The notes under the pieces were generated by a model. That model worked only from the letters and a program-made list of their open reading frames with translations, had not been told where the DNA came from and ran no database searches. From assembly GCA_907163375.1 (NCBI GenBank), contig CAJQUW010009291.1, positions 134,001-198,000 on the forward strand: a stretch of 64,000 nt of DNA. The letters are read 5' to 3'. Both the position numbers and the translations under genes were made by a program. Origin of the DNA: Prostheceraeus crozeri (taxonomy: Eukaryota; Platyhelminthes; Polycladida; Euryleptidae). How positions within the stretch are numbered: position 1 is the first letter of the stretch; the number at the start of each line of letters is the position of its first letter. Shown here piece after piece: positions 8,843 through 16,565 of the stretch.

Positions 8843-9244
8843 CTATCCATTAATGGCTTTATTCGCGAGAGCACCAGCTAATCCTCCCAAAGCAGGACCG
8901 GCAGCTGCCATGATGATAGGTGCTAAAAGTGGTAAGAAGCCACCGCGCTGTGATAATAGTTTGCGCTTTGTAGGAATTGATGTTTTTGGATTGCTCAAGG
9001 TGCGAAGAACTTTACCATGCCTGGCAATTGCATTGGCCTTTTTGCTATTTAATGTCATATAACGCATTTTTCGTATTTGCGCGCAGATTTTACGAATGAA
9101 GGCATTGTTTGCCAGCTTCATTGCCTCACATCGATGAGATGGTTTTAATTTTAATAAGCAACGAAGAGTGAGACCGAATTTTTTGTTAGCATTTGATTGA
9201 CATATTTGTCTGCGCGAACGGTGAGAAGAACGACGTCTAGCCAT
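8843..9244 (-). CDS. basic core-like protein with GG site and hydrophobic C-terminus
   Basis: A 133-residue protein beginning MARRRSSHRSRRQ, rich in Arg/Lys through residue about 98. A likely adenain-type cleavage step QRGG|FLPLL follows, then an alanine/glycine-rich hydrophobic tail (APIIMAAAGPALGGLAGAL). The pattern of basic body, GG cut and hydrophobic tail is common for core or precursor proteins in Polintons and recalls adenovirus pVII/pX-mu. Probable role: DNA condensation inside the virion. The start overlaps the end of the glycoprotein frame by eight bases. Looks whole. Confidence 0.65.
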   Translation of the reverse strand: MARRRSSHRSRRQICQSNANKKFGLTLRCLLKLKPSHRCEAMKLANNAFIRKICAQIRKMRYMTLNSKKANAIARHGKVLRTLSNPKTSIPTKRKLLSQRGGFLPLLAPIIMAAAGPALGGLAGALANKAING

Positions 9245-9638
9245 TTTTACAGGTGGATGTTAGAGTGTTCTTTGCTGAAACACGACAGCAGCGTCGAAAC
9301 ATCACCGACGTAAACGCAATGAAATGGAGGAAGACATTGAGTGCAGCACTAGTAAAAAGCAATACACTGAGAACAGCCACAGTACCAGTGGGATAGTCAG
9401 AAGCAGATACATGTGTGGGTAGCTGTGATGTATCATTCAGTGAGGTACTATAGTTCAATGGAAACAGTTCAGCTGTGTCGTTTGCTGATATGTTATGAGC
9501 CAGACATGAACAATCTGTTTGTACGATGATGCTTGTAAAGTTTAATGCCTTTGCATCAATTGTGCTTAAGTGGAAAAGGCTTCCCATAAGCAACGTGTAG
9601 AATACATAACTCCAAGCAAGGTAATGAAAGAAGACCAT
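9237..9638 (-). CDS. predicted type I membrane glycoprotein of Polinton
   Basis: A 133-residue frame from ATG 9638. This start was chosen because it gives a textbook signal peptide (MVFFHYLAWSYVFYTLLMGS, then LFHLSTIDAKA). The ectodomain is short, with five N-glycosylation sequons (NFT, NIS, NDT, NYS, NDT) and a CSC motif. A long hydrophobic segment follows (VAVLSVLLFTSAALNVFLHF and onward), then a basic, cysteine-bearing tail (RRCCRVSAKN). No family is recognised. Membrane glycoproteins are not part of the core Polinton set. It may act in virion egress, attachment or dealing with host receptors; this is inference. It lies between an uncharacterised gene and the core-protein gene, overlapping both. 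Confidence 0.5.
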   Translation of the reverse strand: MVFFHYLAWSYVFYTLLMGSLFHLSTIDAKALNFTSIIVQTDCSCLAHNISANDTAELFPLNYSTSLNDTSQLPTHVSASDYPTGTVAVLSVLLFTSAALNVFLHFIAFTSVMFRRCCRVSAKNTLTSTCKNG

Positions 9639-9912
9639 GATGTAACAGTGATGAAAGTGTATTCGTAAACTGCTTTGGTTTACAATTACAAGATAGCATA
9701 TAGTCAACATCTTCACAGTTTGCGTGAATGATGATAGCATTACTCAAACGATGTATCATCTCTCTACAATCACTGGATGATAATAGTTTTTCCAACACAA
9801 GAATCCACTGCCTTGTATAATCATGCTTTCTCTTTTCAATGAGGCGGTGATGCAGTGGTGTCATGGTCATAGATGACTGTTCTAAAATCGACAAGGATTG
9901 TATCAAAATCAT
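9556..9912 (-). CDS. uncharacterised Polinton protein between RING and glycoprotein genes
   Basis: A 118-residue frame, ATG 9912. Mostly helical in character (RLIEKRKHDYTRQWILVLEKLLSSSDCREMIHRL), then a cysteine cluster (NCEDVDYMLSCNCKP). The first half resembles small helical adaptor domains (death-fold-like length and hydrophobic spacing), but no motif proves it. Its start overlaps the RING gene stop as ATGA (9912-9909). It overlaps the glycoprotein start in another frame by about 80 bases. Given the IAP-like gene upstream, a role in host-response control is possible but unproven. Confidence 0.4.
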   Translation of the reverse strand: MILIQSLSILEQSSMTMTPLHHRLIEKRKHDYTRQWILVLEKLLSSSDCREMIHRLSNAIIIHANCEDVDYMLSCNCKPKQFTNTLSSLLHHGLLSLPCLELCILHVAYGKPFPLKHN

Positions 9913-10157
9913 TTATATACATTGACTGTTGAAATTATTTCTTGATCACAGATGGGACACAACACAGTTTCCAAAGGTACATAGCACGTAGAACAAATAA
10001 CAGTATGACAACATGGTAAAAAGAGAAGGGACCGTTCCCCTTTAAAACACTCAACGCAGTTCCGTTCACATAATAATTTAAACGTCTCTTCTTCCAATTT
10101 CTTTCTGAAGTCACTTTTATTGGTAGAGCTACTTGACAAATCAGTTGCAAATGTCAC
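9909..10157 (-). CDS. IAP-type RING finger protein of Polinton
   Basis: An open frame of about 82 codons ending in a C-terminal RING: CVEC ... LPCCHTVICSTC ... CPICDQEI, then STVNVYK. This is C-x2-C...C-x-H-x3-C-x2-C...C-x2-C, with the short C-terminal tail typical of inhibitor-of-apoptosis proteins (RING at the very end). Such RINGs act as E3 ubiquitin ligases, and IAP-like genes are carried by baculoviruses and other large DNA viruses to block host cell death. No BIR domain is seen. The frame head lacks an ATG, so the true start may be internal or upstream. The stop overlaps the next ATG by four bases. Confidence 0.65.
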   Translation of the reverse strand: MTFATDLSSSSTNKSDFRKKLEEETFKLLCERNCVECFKGERSLLFLPCCHTVICSTCYVPLETVLCPICDQEIISTVNVYK

Positions 10158-10416
10158 TTTTCTTTTTCACTCTAGATCGCACCAATTTCATCCTCCTATT
10201 TTCACTATCATTACATTGCAGCATGGAAAAATCCTCTATCCATCTTCGATCCAAATGATGATTCATAGCATGCTCATCTAGATCCGTTAGTCTTTCAACT
10301 AAAGCGCCAGCTTTAATATTTTCATTTACATTTGTAACACTTTCTATAGCCATCAACGAATAACCAAGCTCTCTTGCTACAAACCATGAAGTTGGGAAAC
10401 GAATGCAACTTTTCAT
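10141..10416 (-). CDS. small protein with possible UBA-like segment, next to the RING gene
   Basis: A frame of about 91 codons from ATG 10416. The middle, ARELGYSLMAIESV followed by KAGALVERLTDL, has the spacing of a UBA-type three-helix fold. In IAP proteins a UBA lies just before the C-terminal RING, and here the next open frame on the same strand is an IAP-type RING. The tail is basic (ENRRMKLVRSRVKKK). The UBA call is by eye and weak. Confidence 0.35.
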   Translation of the reverse strand: MKSCIRFPTSWFVARELGYSLMAIESVTNVNENIKAGALVERLTDLDEHAMNHHLDRRWIEDFSMLQCNDSENRRMKLVRSRVKKKSDICN

Positions 10417-10429
10417 CTTCAAATAATTT

Positions 10430-10825
10430 CAAATGATGATGAGTGTCAGGAATGGACACTCAGTTGAATATGCTTGATATGACTTGTACACCTTTCACAG
10501 TATTGATGACTCAGTGTAATCTAATACTTTGCTTTCACAAACATGTGTCACGGTAAAACTATTTGACTACATTATCACTTCATCAACCTGTGTTGCAGTA
10601 AAACTTTTGTACAACATGATAAACTTTACTTTCATTTCATCAATTTTTCACCCATCCTCTGAGTAATACGGGCTTGGAACCGTCATGAAAGCAAATGACT
10701 TTCAGGCCTCATTATGGGTAGCCTCGTAAAGGCTCATGGATCATTCACGGAAAAAGGCAATGAAGCAGTGTGCTGTGTGTATGTGTGAGTGTGTATGTCT
10801 TCATGTTTTAAAGAAAGGATGCTCT
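10430..10825. other. Polinton intergenic region with a repeat and a histone-like hairpin
   Basis: About 400 bases without a gene, between the UBA/RING genes and the gene at 10,826. It contains a copy (about 10,549-10,640) of a sequence found again at about 11,196-11,320, sharing GACTACATTATCA and AAAACTTTTGTACAAC with following GATAAACTTT. It also holds the minus-strand hairpin described at 10,715-10,734. Confidence 0.5.
10715..10734 (-). terminator. histone-like 3' hairpin on minus strand
   Basis: Read on the minus strand: AGCCT-TTACG-AGGCT (5-bp stem) followed at once by ACCCA. This is the same stem size and TTAYG loop as the hairpin at 1308-1322. ACCCA is the exact histone 3' end flank. 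It lies about 92 bases after the stop of the gene at 10,826-11,059. No clear purine-rich downstream element is seen, only GAAAGTC. Confidence 0.35.
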
Positions 10826-11059
10826 TCACTCATATTTATGTTTAGGTCCAAACCATCTTCCCTCTTTTAGCATGTTGGATTGTCTTTGATGACTAACTAT
10901 TGTTGCTTTCTTCACATAGTCAATCGTTTCTAGACAATCAGCAATCTTCCTTGGATCACCTGTCTTGATTGCCATGGAGTAGTACCTTTCTGACAACTCC
11001 ATGATTGTGTTCTTTTCTTTCTTTTGACGAATCATTAATTCAGCTTCTGTCTCACTCAT
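10826..11059 (-). CDS. small helical charged Polinton protein
   Basis: A 77-residue frame from ATG 11059, MSETEAELMIRQKKEKNT... It has a helical central part (MELSERYYSMAIKTGDPRKI) and a basic tail ending GPKHKYE. Its helix-turn-helix spacing resembles a TPR-like or MIT-like unit, but no family is claimed. A TATA-like GATATAAGG lies about 60 bases before the ATG. Downstream is a histone-like hairpin rather than a close poly(A) signal. It is bracketed by a duplicated non-coding repeat. Confidence 0.45.
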   Translation of the reverse strand: MSETEAELMIRQKKEKNTIMELSERYYSMAIKTGDPRKIADCLETIDYVKKATIVSHQRQSNMLKEGRWFGPKHKYE

Positions 11060-11317
11060 GATGCAGGATCACTACACTGTAACAATGCTCAGTGAAAAGT
11101 GAATTTCTATAAAGTGCTACCTCCTTATATCTTGTCGTAGGAAACCTGAGTCCTGAATGGCGAACTTTAGGACTTGTGATGTGTTTCATTAACTTTCAGA
11201 CTACATTATCATTTCATAAACTTGTGTTTCATAAAACTTCATGATCATCTTTCTAACTATACATTAACCTGTGTTCAATAAAACTTTTGTACAACTTGAT
11301 AAACTTTCTGACTACAT

Positions 11318-11683
11318 TCACGAATAAAACTTCGATCCATGCTCATGAAATGAATCTAGTCGAGATGCAATTTTCGCCATGTGTTGCTGATAGAAATCTT
11401 TAGGATCATGTATCGTCTCTGCAGAATAGGATGCAAAATGGAACACTACACGTTCACCTGCATGTTCATCAGTCACTTTCTCAAATTCAAACTCTGCAAC
11501 TAATCGTCCTTTCACATCTTTATTCATCAAACTGTCCATGAGCTGTTGGAAAACGAAGTAACCTTCAGCGATAGCAAATTCTAAGTCTGCCTTTTCATGA
11601 TGAAATGATATGATGCAGTCAATAATCACACCACGAAGACTTTGACGATGAAGACGCAGTGAACAAAATACATTCGTAAACAT
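11318..11683 (-). CDS. Polinton TIR-encoded protein, DVKGRLVA family, copy 1
   Basis: A 121-residue frame from ATG 11683, lying almost entirely in the TIR. Key segments are LHRQSLRGVIIDCIISFHHEKADLEF, a central NKDVKGRLVAEFEF, then GERVVFHFASYS and DFYQQHMAKIASRLDSF. A copy lies in the other Polinton's TIR (split by the gypsy insertion). A diverged relative lies at 62,482-62,802 with QDVKGRLVAYIEL and FYGRHMEKIMERIVETL. No known family is recognised. Conservation of three copies in frame argues for a real protein. Being in the TIR, a whole element would carry it at both ends. Confidence 0.6.
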   Translation of the reverse strand: MFTNVFCSLRLHRQSLRGVIIDCIISFHHEKADLEFAIAEGYFVFQQLMDSLMNKDVKGRLVAEFEFEKVTDEHAGERVVFHFASYSAETIHDPKDFYQQHMAKIASRLDSFHEHGSKFYS

Positions 11684-12930
11684 CTGTCATCTTTCTTCCT
11701 ATCACTTCGGAGACATAGCATGAATGACACAGTTCTAACAAGATTTTGCAGTCGTTTAGAATGAAACACTGTCTAATGTTGAACGTTTGTCTCGTATTTT
11801 CATGAGAAGAGATTGTTTTCTATCGAAGATGTATATGTTTGCGTATTTATGTCACTCCCACGACCCTCAAAACCCATCTATTCAGGTGTAAAATGTCACG
11901 CTAATTCCAAATCTGGTCTCCGTTTTCCCATCCCAGGCTTCGTTCACCCGCTAGAGCCATTTTCGTGAAAATTCTAACTCTCGTTTTTTCGGTGATGGTC
12001 AAAAATCTTGAAGTCACTCTCACACCTCAACGAACGAACGTAGAGACACGCCGTTTCGTCCACTGAATTCGTCTGACTCTAAGCTTTCAAACGCGCTATT
12101 ACACGACTTCCTACCATCTCTAGAACCAAAGTTGGAAGTCTCGTCCCGAGGGGGGTCAGCACTTTTTCTCTCCGATTGAACTGGAAACAACCTCCCTAAC
12201 CCAAAATTTCACGTAGAATCCGAATCTGTCGTCCGTTTGTCTATCCGAGCCTCCTTCATGCCGAAACAGGGCCTTTCTCATCCCAAAACGTCCAAAACCT
12301 ACCTTTTTCTAACTCTGTCGTTCCTATCATTGAGGCAGGAAACTGTCGATGTCTGAAAATAGAATTCATGAAAAAATCGTCTGATAGCATCAAGATTGGA
12401 ACCAGCCGCCGGACCGGCCCCGACCGGTCCCAACTCTGGATAGCATAATGGTACGTGATGTAGTTCACTTTGTGATAACTATGTGGCATCGAAACTATTT
12501 ATATAAAATATCTAAATTTCTACTAACAGACAAAATGTTGAGTGCTAACAATCCTAGTATATTAAAACTACAAACAAAAAACAAACCTCCGTTTGTCTAT
12601 CCGAGCCTCCTTCATGCCGAAACAGGGCCTTTCTCATCCCAAAACGTCCAAAACCTACCTTTTTCTAACTCTTTCGTTCCTAGATTCCAACCCTTGCCTC
12701 ACAGGAGAGAGAGAGAGAATACTATATTCACGGCAAATTCATGCATGTTCCTCCTTCCTTCCTTCCAGAGGTGGGGGGGAGGGAACGGTTTCCTCCTCTC
12801 GGACCCATTCCCCCAGCACATCCTTGACCCTCTCCTTCCTCTCTCCAGAGGGGGGGGTGACTCATCGTTGCACATTTTGGCCTTGATTTTGCCACGGACT
12901 CACTACTTTTATGTGTTGGTTACACAAATG
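11331..12930 (-). repeat. terminal inverted repeat of Polinton 1
   Basis: Inverted copy of 52,950-54,370 plus 59,838-60,099. Matching starts at the inner edge GAGCATGGATC and continues through the TIR gene, the CGAAAAAACGACAGAGTTAG-type block and the AGGAAGGAAGGAAG / GGGGGG-rich block. It ends near TTGCACATTTTGG at about 12,880, with weak similarity to about 12,930. The coding part is about 95% alike by eye. The outer tip is not exactly fixed. Confidence 0.85.
12233..12682. repeat. 94-bp direct repeat around a 262-bp GC-rich spacer in the TIR
   Basis: 12,233-12,326 and 12,589-12,682 are nearly identical (one difference seen), starting CCGTTTGTCTATCCGAGCC. The spacer contains CCGGACCGGCCCCGACCGG. 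The other TIR has about three tandem 320-bp units here, so these are probably remains of, or exchanges within, that array. Confidence 0.65.
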
Positions 12931-13259
12931 CTTTTGTTAACAAATACTTCTGTCAATCTTGACTCAATTATTTTTACAATTTTTTTTGGAAACGATTTTT
13001 GCTACTTACTGGTGGAGATTGCTCTCCTATCGGTCACCGCTGCCTTGCGGTCTGAAGTCCTCTTCAAAGGCTAGGGGAGACAATCCTGACTGAAAATCCG
13101 AACGAAGGTGGGGACCTAGTTCTGCATCAAATTCCCATATTTCTCCTATGCTGGCTGAATGCAATTTACAATTTTCACCTCATACTACGGCGTCCACGGC
13201 AACCGACGCGTCTGTACGTAGCCCAGTGGGTCATATGATAATTGTACTAACTGGCGTTC
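12931..13259. other. junction between Polinton 1 and LINE, no gene seen
   Basis: The stretch starts just outside the Polinton tip. It contains T-rich sequence (TTTTTTTT near 12,980) and no convincing reading frame. The LINE sequence to the right may extend into it, as the endonuclease domain should start upstream of 13,260. Confidence 0.4.
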
Positions 13260-15690
13260 TCATTCATGATAACATCAAGATCAGCGCAGCCTCGTATTTT
13301 CAGCCGCCGAAAGGAATTTCGCATAGTCCACACACTGAAAGGCATGACACTGATGAATGACATGAAGCTCGTAGATGGCGATTGGAATGCTTGTGTCGGT
13401 AAGTGCGACGATACCATCAGGAACATCATTGGAAAGTTTGCACTAGGCAATCGTTGTCGTAATGGGGATCGGCTTATCAATCTTGCTGCAGCAAATAACC
13501 TGTTTCTATCGAACACCAGATTCCAGCATCGTAGACGGCATCTAGTTACATGGTACTCCAATGATAGCCGGACTGAAAACCAGATCGATTGCATTTTGGT
13601 AAGCAAACGCTGGTCTACTTCCGTGCTTGATTGCCGCTCTATGCGTGGTGCAAATACTGGAAGTGCTAGTGTTTCCAATCATGTTATGGTAAGAGCCCGT
13701 CTGAGCCTCCGCTTGAAAGCGATGTATAAGAAACTTCAGTCCAGAAAGTTTGATATTACTAAGTTATGTCGAGCTGATGTGGCTAGGGATTGCTGTGCCG
13801 AATTGTCAAACCAATTTATTAAGAGCATTGGTACACCGTTCCAACAGCATTCGGTTGAGACAAGTTGGCAAAATTTTTCAAAAGTTCCATGACCAACGTA
13901 TCGCAGACGCAGCTTGGCTATAGCAGTCGCACAAAGAAAGATTGGATTTCGACTAACGCCATCCGACTTGCTGGTGATGCACGAGACGCACATATTCACA
14001 ACCTCCCAACGTTCAAAGCACTTCGTCGCCAGACTGCTCGGTCGGCAAGAGCTGACAGGAACAATTATTGGAGCAACATTGCCTCTGAAATGGAGAATGC
14101 CTCTGCCATCAACGATACTAGACGACTCTGCTTACTTATGCGCAGAGCGTCTGGTTTGGCTGAGATGGTAAGTCCCACAGTACTCAATGTTACTGGTCAA
14201 CCTATCGCCTCTCTAAGTGACCGCATTCTACGCTGGCGTAACCATTTCCAAGAGTTGTTGAACCCTGTCCTAACGACATCAAACGCACCGGTAATCAACA
14301 GAAACACCTCCATTAGTTATGCATGCTCTAGTGACCCTCCAACGTCCAAAGAAATTTGTGACATTATCCTCAAGCTAAAGAACAACAGATCACCAGGTGA
14401 AGACGGCCTTTCTGCGGAACTGTACAACTACAAAGTCTGTCCTGAAACACTCTCTGAGTGGCTTGCTGAACTGTTTCAAGACATCTGATTTACTGAAGCT
14501 GTTCCCCAAGATTGGTGCGACTCTGTTGTACTGCCCTTTCATAAGAAGAACGACAGAACTGTGTGCCTTTTCTGCCTGTTCTGCCTAATCGATTTCGTGC
14601 TGTTAGAGATCTTCGCACACAAAAAATCAGAGTGTTTTCCGACCGGGCAGAGGTTGTGTAGACCAGATCTTTTCTCTCCGTCGTATCTTGGAGCACCACC
14701 ATTCTTTTCAGCAGGAAAAGGTTGCTTGCTTCATTGATTTTGCTGCGGCTTTTGACTCCTTGAACTGCCAGCCTTTGAGGACTCAGCTACAAATGGATGC
14801 CAACGAAACTCCTTCAGCTGCTGATGGCTTGTTACTCTTTAGTACCAATTCTGATGTTCGGCAGCGATGTAACCTTTCCCCAATCCTCATTAATTGCGCC
14901 ATCGACGGGTTACTGTCCGAACCCCTAACCGGTTTCCAAAGAGTGAGGATTACCACAGACTATTCAGTCACTGATCTAGATTACGCGGATGACATCGCAG
15001 TTTTGGCTGGGTCATACCAAGATCTTCAACTTATTCTGAATCGCATCGTGGAAACGTCAAGAAGTTTTGGAATGAAAATAAATGCAGAAAGAACAAAAGT
15101 CATGGCGTACGAATTCACTGCTCAGGAGAATATCCCGGCTATGGTGAATGGGTGTGCGCTTGAAGAAGTTGATCGATTAATCTACTTAGGCTCAACTGTT
15201 AAGTCCAATGGCCAGTCTGAAGATGACATCGCCACACGTGTAAATTTGGCCCGTTATGCGTTTACCCGCTTGTAGAAACATCTGTGGTCAAGTCGTGAGA
15301 TCAGTTTGACACCAAAGATCCGCATTTATGAGGCCCTTGTTAAATCAGTATAGTTATATGGCTGTGAAACTTGGACCATTCGTACGATTGACCAACTTAA
15401 GCTCGATGGTGCCTCCGTAGAATCCTGCGCATCCGAATTATGGACAGGACATTCAACGCTCAGCTTCTCCAAAGGACCAACACGTTACCCCTGAGCTTAG
15501 CTATCAAGCGCCGCCGACTTCGCTGACGTGGTCATGCTCTCCGAAGATCGCCTGGAGACATACTCCCGAACATTGTTTTTCCAAGTCCATGTAACGGATG
15601 GCGTCGGCGGCGTGGAGGACAGCTGAAGAAATGGACGGACATAATCAAAGCTGATCTTCAACCGCTGCTGGGGCCGAGACATGTTCATTT
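13260..15690 (+). mobile_element. RTE/craniofacial-type LINE, 5'-truncated and degraded
   Basis: Plus-strand LINE. An AP-type endonuclease part has GDWNACVG, NGDRLINLAAANNLFL, ENQIDCILVSKRW and SNHVMVRARLSL. A linker and reverse transcriptase follow: LKNNRSPGEDGLSAELY, FIDFAAAFDSLN, VRQRCNLSPILINCAIDGLL, and the catalytic TDLDYADDIAVLAGS at about 14,970-15,010, then EEVDRLIYLGSTVKSNG. Past 15,275 the frame continues in other phases (YGCETW, typical 3' end), up to about 15,690. The order and motifs fit RTE-like LINEs annotated as craniofacial development protein 2-like. Several frameshifts (for example near 13,890 and 14,490-14,690) and stops (15,273) make it dead. The N-terminal half of the endonuclease is missing. 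Confidence 0.85.
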
Positions 15691-15894
15691 CACAGATTTC
15701 GTGATTCTTTAATCCATGTTCATAAAGGGCGTTTCTTTTATTCTTATTGTCTAAATCACGCTTGTGTTCATTATGTCTTTTATAACACGGACGGCTATAA
15801 ATCGTTTCATAAATTATGTACATTATGTCGTATATAAACATTGAAGAATTGTTTGCTAGCAATGGAAGACGTCGGCGACAGACGATACCGAAAG

Positions 15895-16020
15895 AGGAGC
15901 AATAATTCAAGAATTCTCAGTGGCAGAAATCAGAGGCGCTATAAGGAACAGCGCACGAGGAAGAGCGTCGGGTCCTGATGGTCTAAGCGTCGAACTCATT
16001 CGGGCATCAAGAGAGTAGGT
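15895..16020 (+). mobile_element. short reverse-transcriptase fragment of another LINE
   Basis: Plus-strand residues SVAEIRGAIRNSARGRASGPDGLSVELIRAS match the finger region of LINE reverse transcriptase (the usual 'I..AI....GKA.GPDGI..E.'). It is followed by a stop and no further RT motif. The remaining stretch to 16,560 is AT-rich and shows no gene. Confidence 0.6.
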
Positions 16021-16565
16021 AGTTTCATGTAAAGAAAGTCAAGAAACCAGGTCAATGATGCTGAGAATATCTTATCAACTTATTGCTTTAGAGGAAGGAG
16101 TGATAAATGCAATCTACCAAGAGTGGAAAATTCTAACGGAATTGTCTAAATCGATATTTATCGCTTTGCCATTTAAGCAAGTGGGAACCCTCAGATATAG
16201 GGAGCATCGTTTCATCCATAGAAATGAATTCTTCTTTCGGCGTGGTTCATTTATTTCTATGCTGTATGCAATGCTGATAATTTTATAGTAGTTACATTTT
16301 GCATCTTGAGTCTACATTACCATTTAATCCGACATATCGTGATACAATACATTACTGGTAATTATCCCTATACATATTTGTTTTCTAAATAATTGTATTA
16401 GTTTTAATTATTTTTTTATGATTGGTTTGACTCTACATGCTTACTTTAAAAGCAATATTACACTAAATTTTAGAAAACCTCCTTATAGTGAACTCTCCTC
16501 TTAGGGATTTTTTTGTCTGGCCCTTTGAAATTCACTATGGAGAGGTTCGACTGTAACAGTTTCTG
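16021..16565. other. AT-rich stretch, no gene seen
   Basis: Short open frames only. A phrase resembling CTCCTTATAGTGAACTCTCCTCTTAGGGATTTTT near 16,470-16,510 is simple and unassigned. Confidence 0.4.

Larger units (their letters stand above)
10549..11330. repeat. two direct copies of a ~100-bp non-coding repeat flanking one gene
   Basis: Copy 1 (about 10,549-10,640) and copy 2 (about 11,196-11,320) share GACTACATTATCA, CCTGTGTT and AAAACTTTTGTACAAC in the same order, with short variants also repeated within copy 2. They bracket the small gene 10,826-11,059. May be a duplicated regulatory region. Confidence 0.55.
1..12930. mobile_element. Polinton (adintovirus-like) element 1, right-hand part
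   Basis: A capsid-bearing DNA element of the Polinton/Maverick family, cut by the window start. Visible parts are an rve-type integrase, an adenain-like protease, an FtsK/HerA-type packaging ATPase, an F54H12.2-like major capsid protein, a pVI-like protein and a basic core-like protein. This set is diagnostic for Polintons. Protein-primed DNA polymerase is not seen and should lie to the left. The right end is a TIR of about 1.6 kb whose inverted copy opens the second Polinton at 53 kb. The element is a fossil: several structural genes look broken, with roughly four or more breaks in the visible part, while the ATPase, protease and several small genes look whole. Confidence 0.93.

Noticed and set aside
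12448-13074. 208-codon plus-strand frame over the Polinton tip
   Set aside because: Runs across the TIR repeats and low-complexity CCTTCC/GGGGG tracts; no similarity to the same region of the other TIR at protein level.
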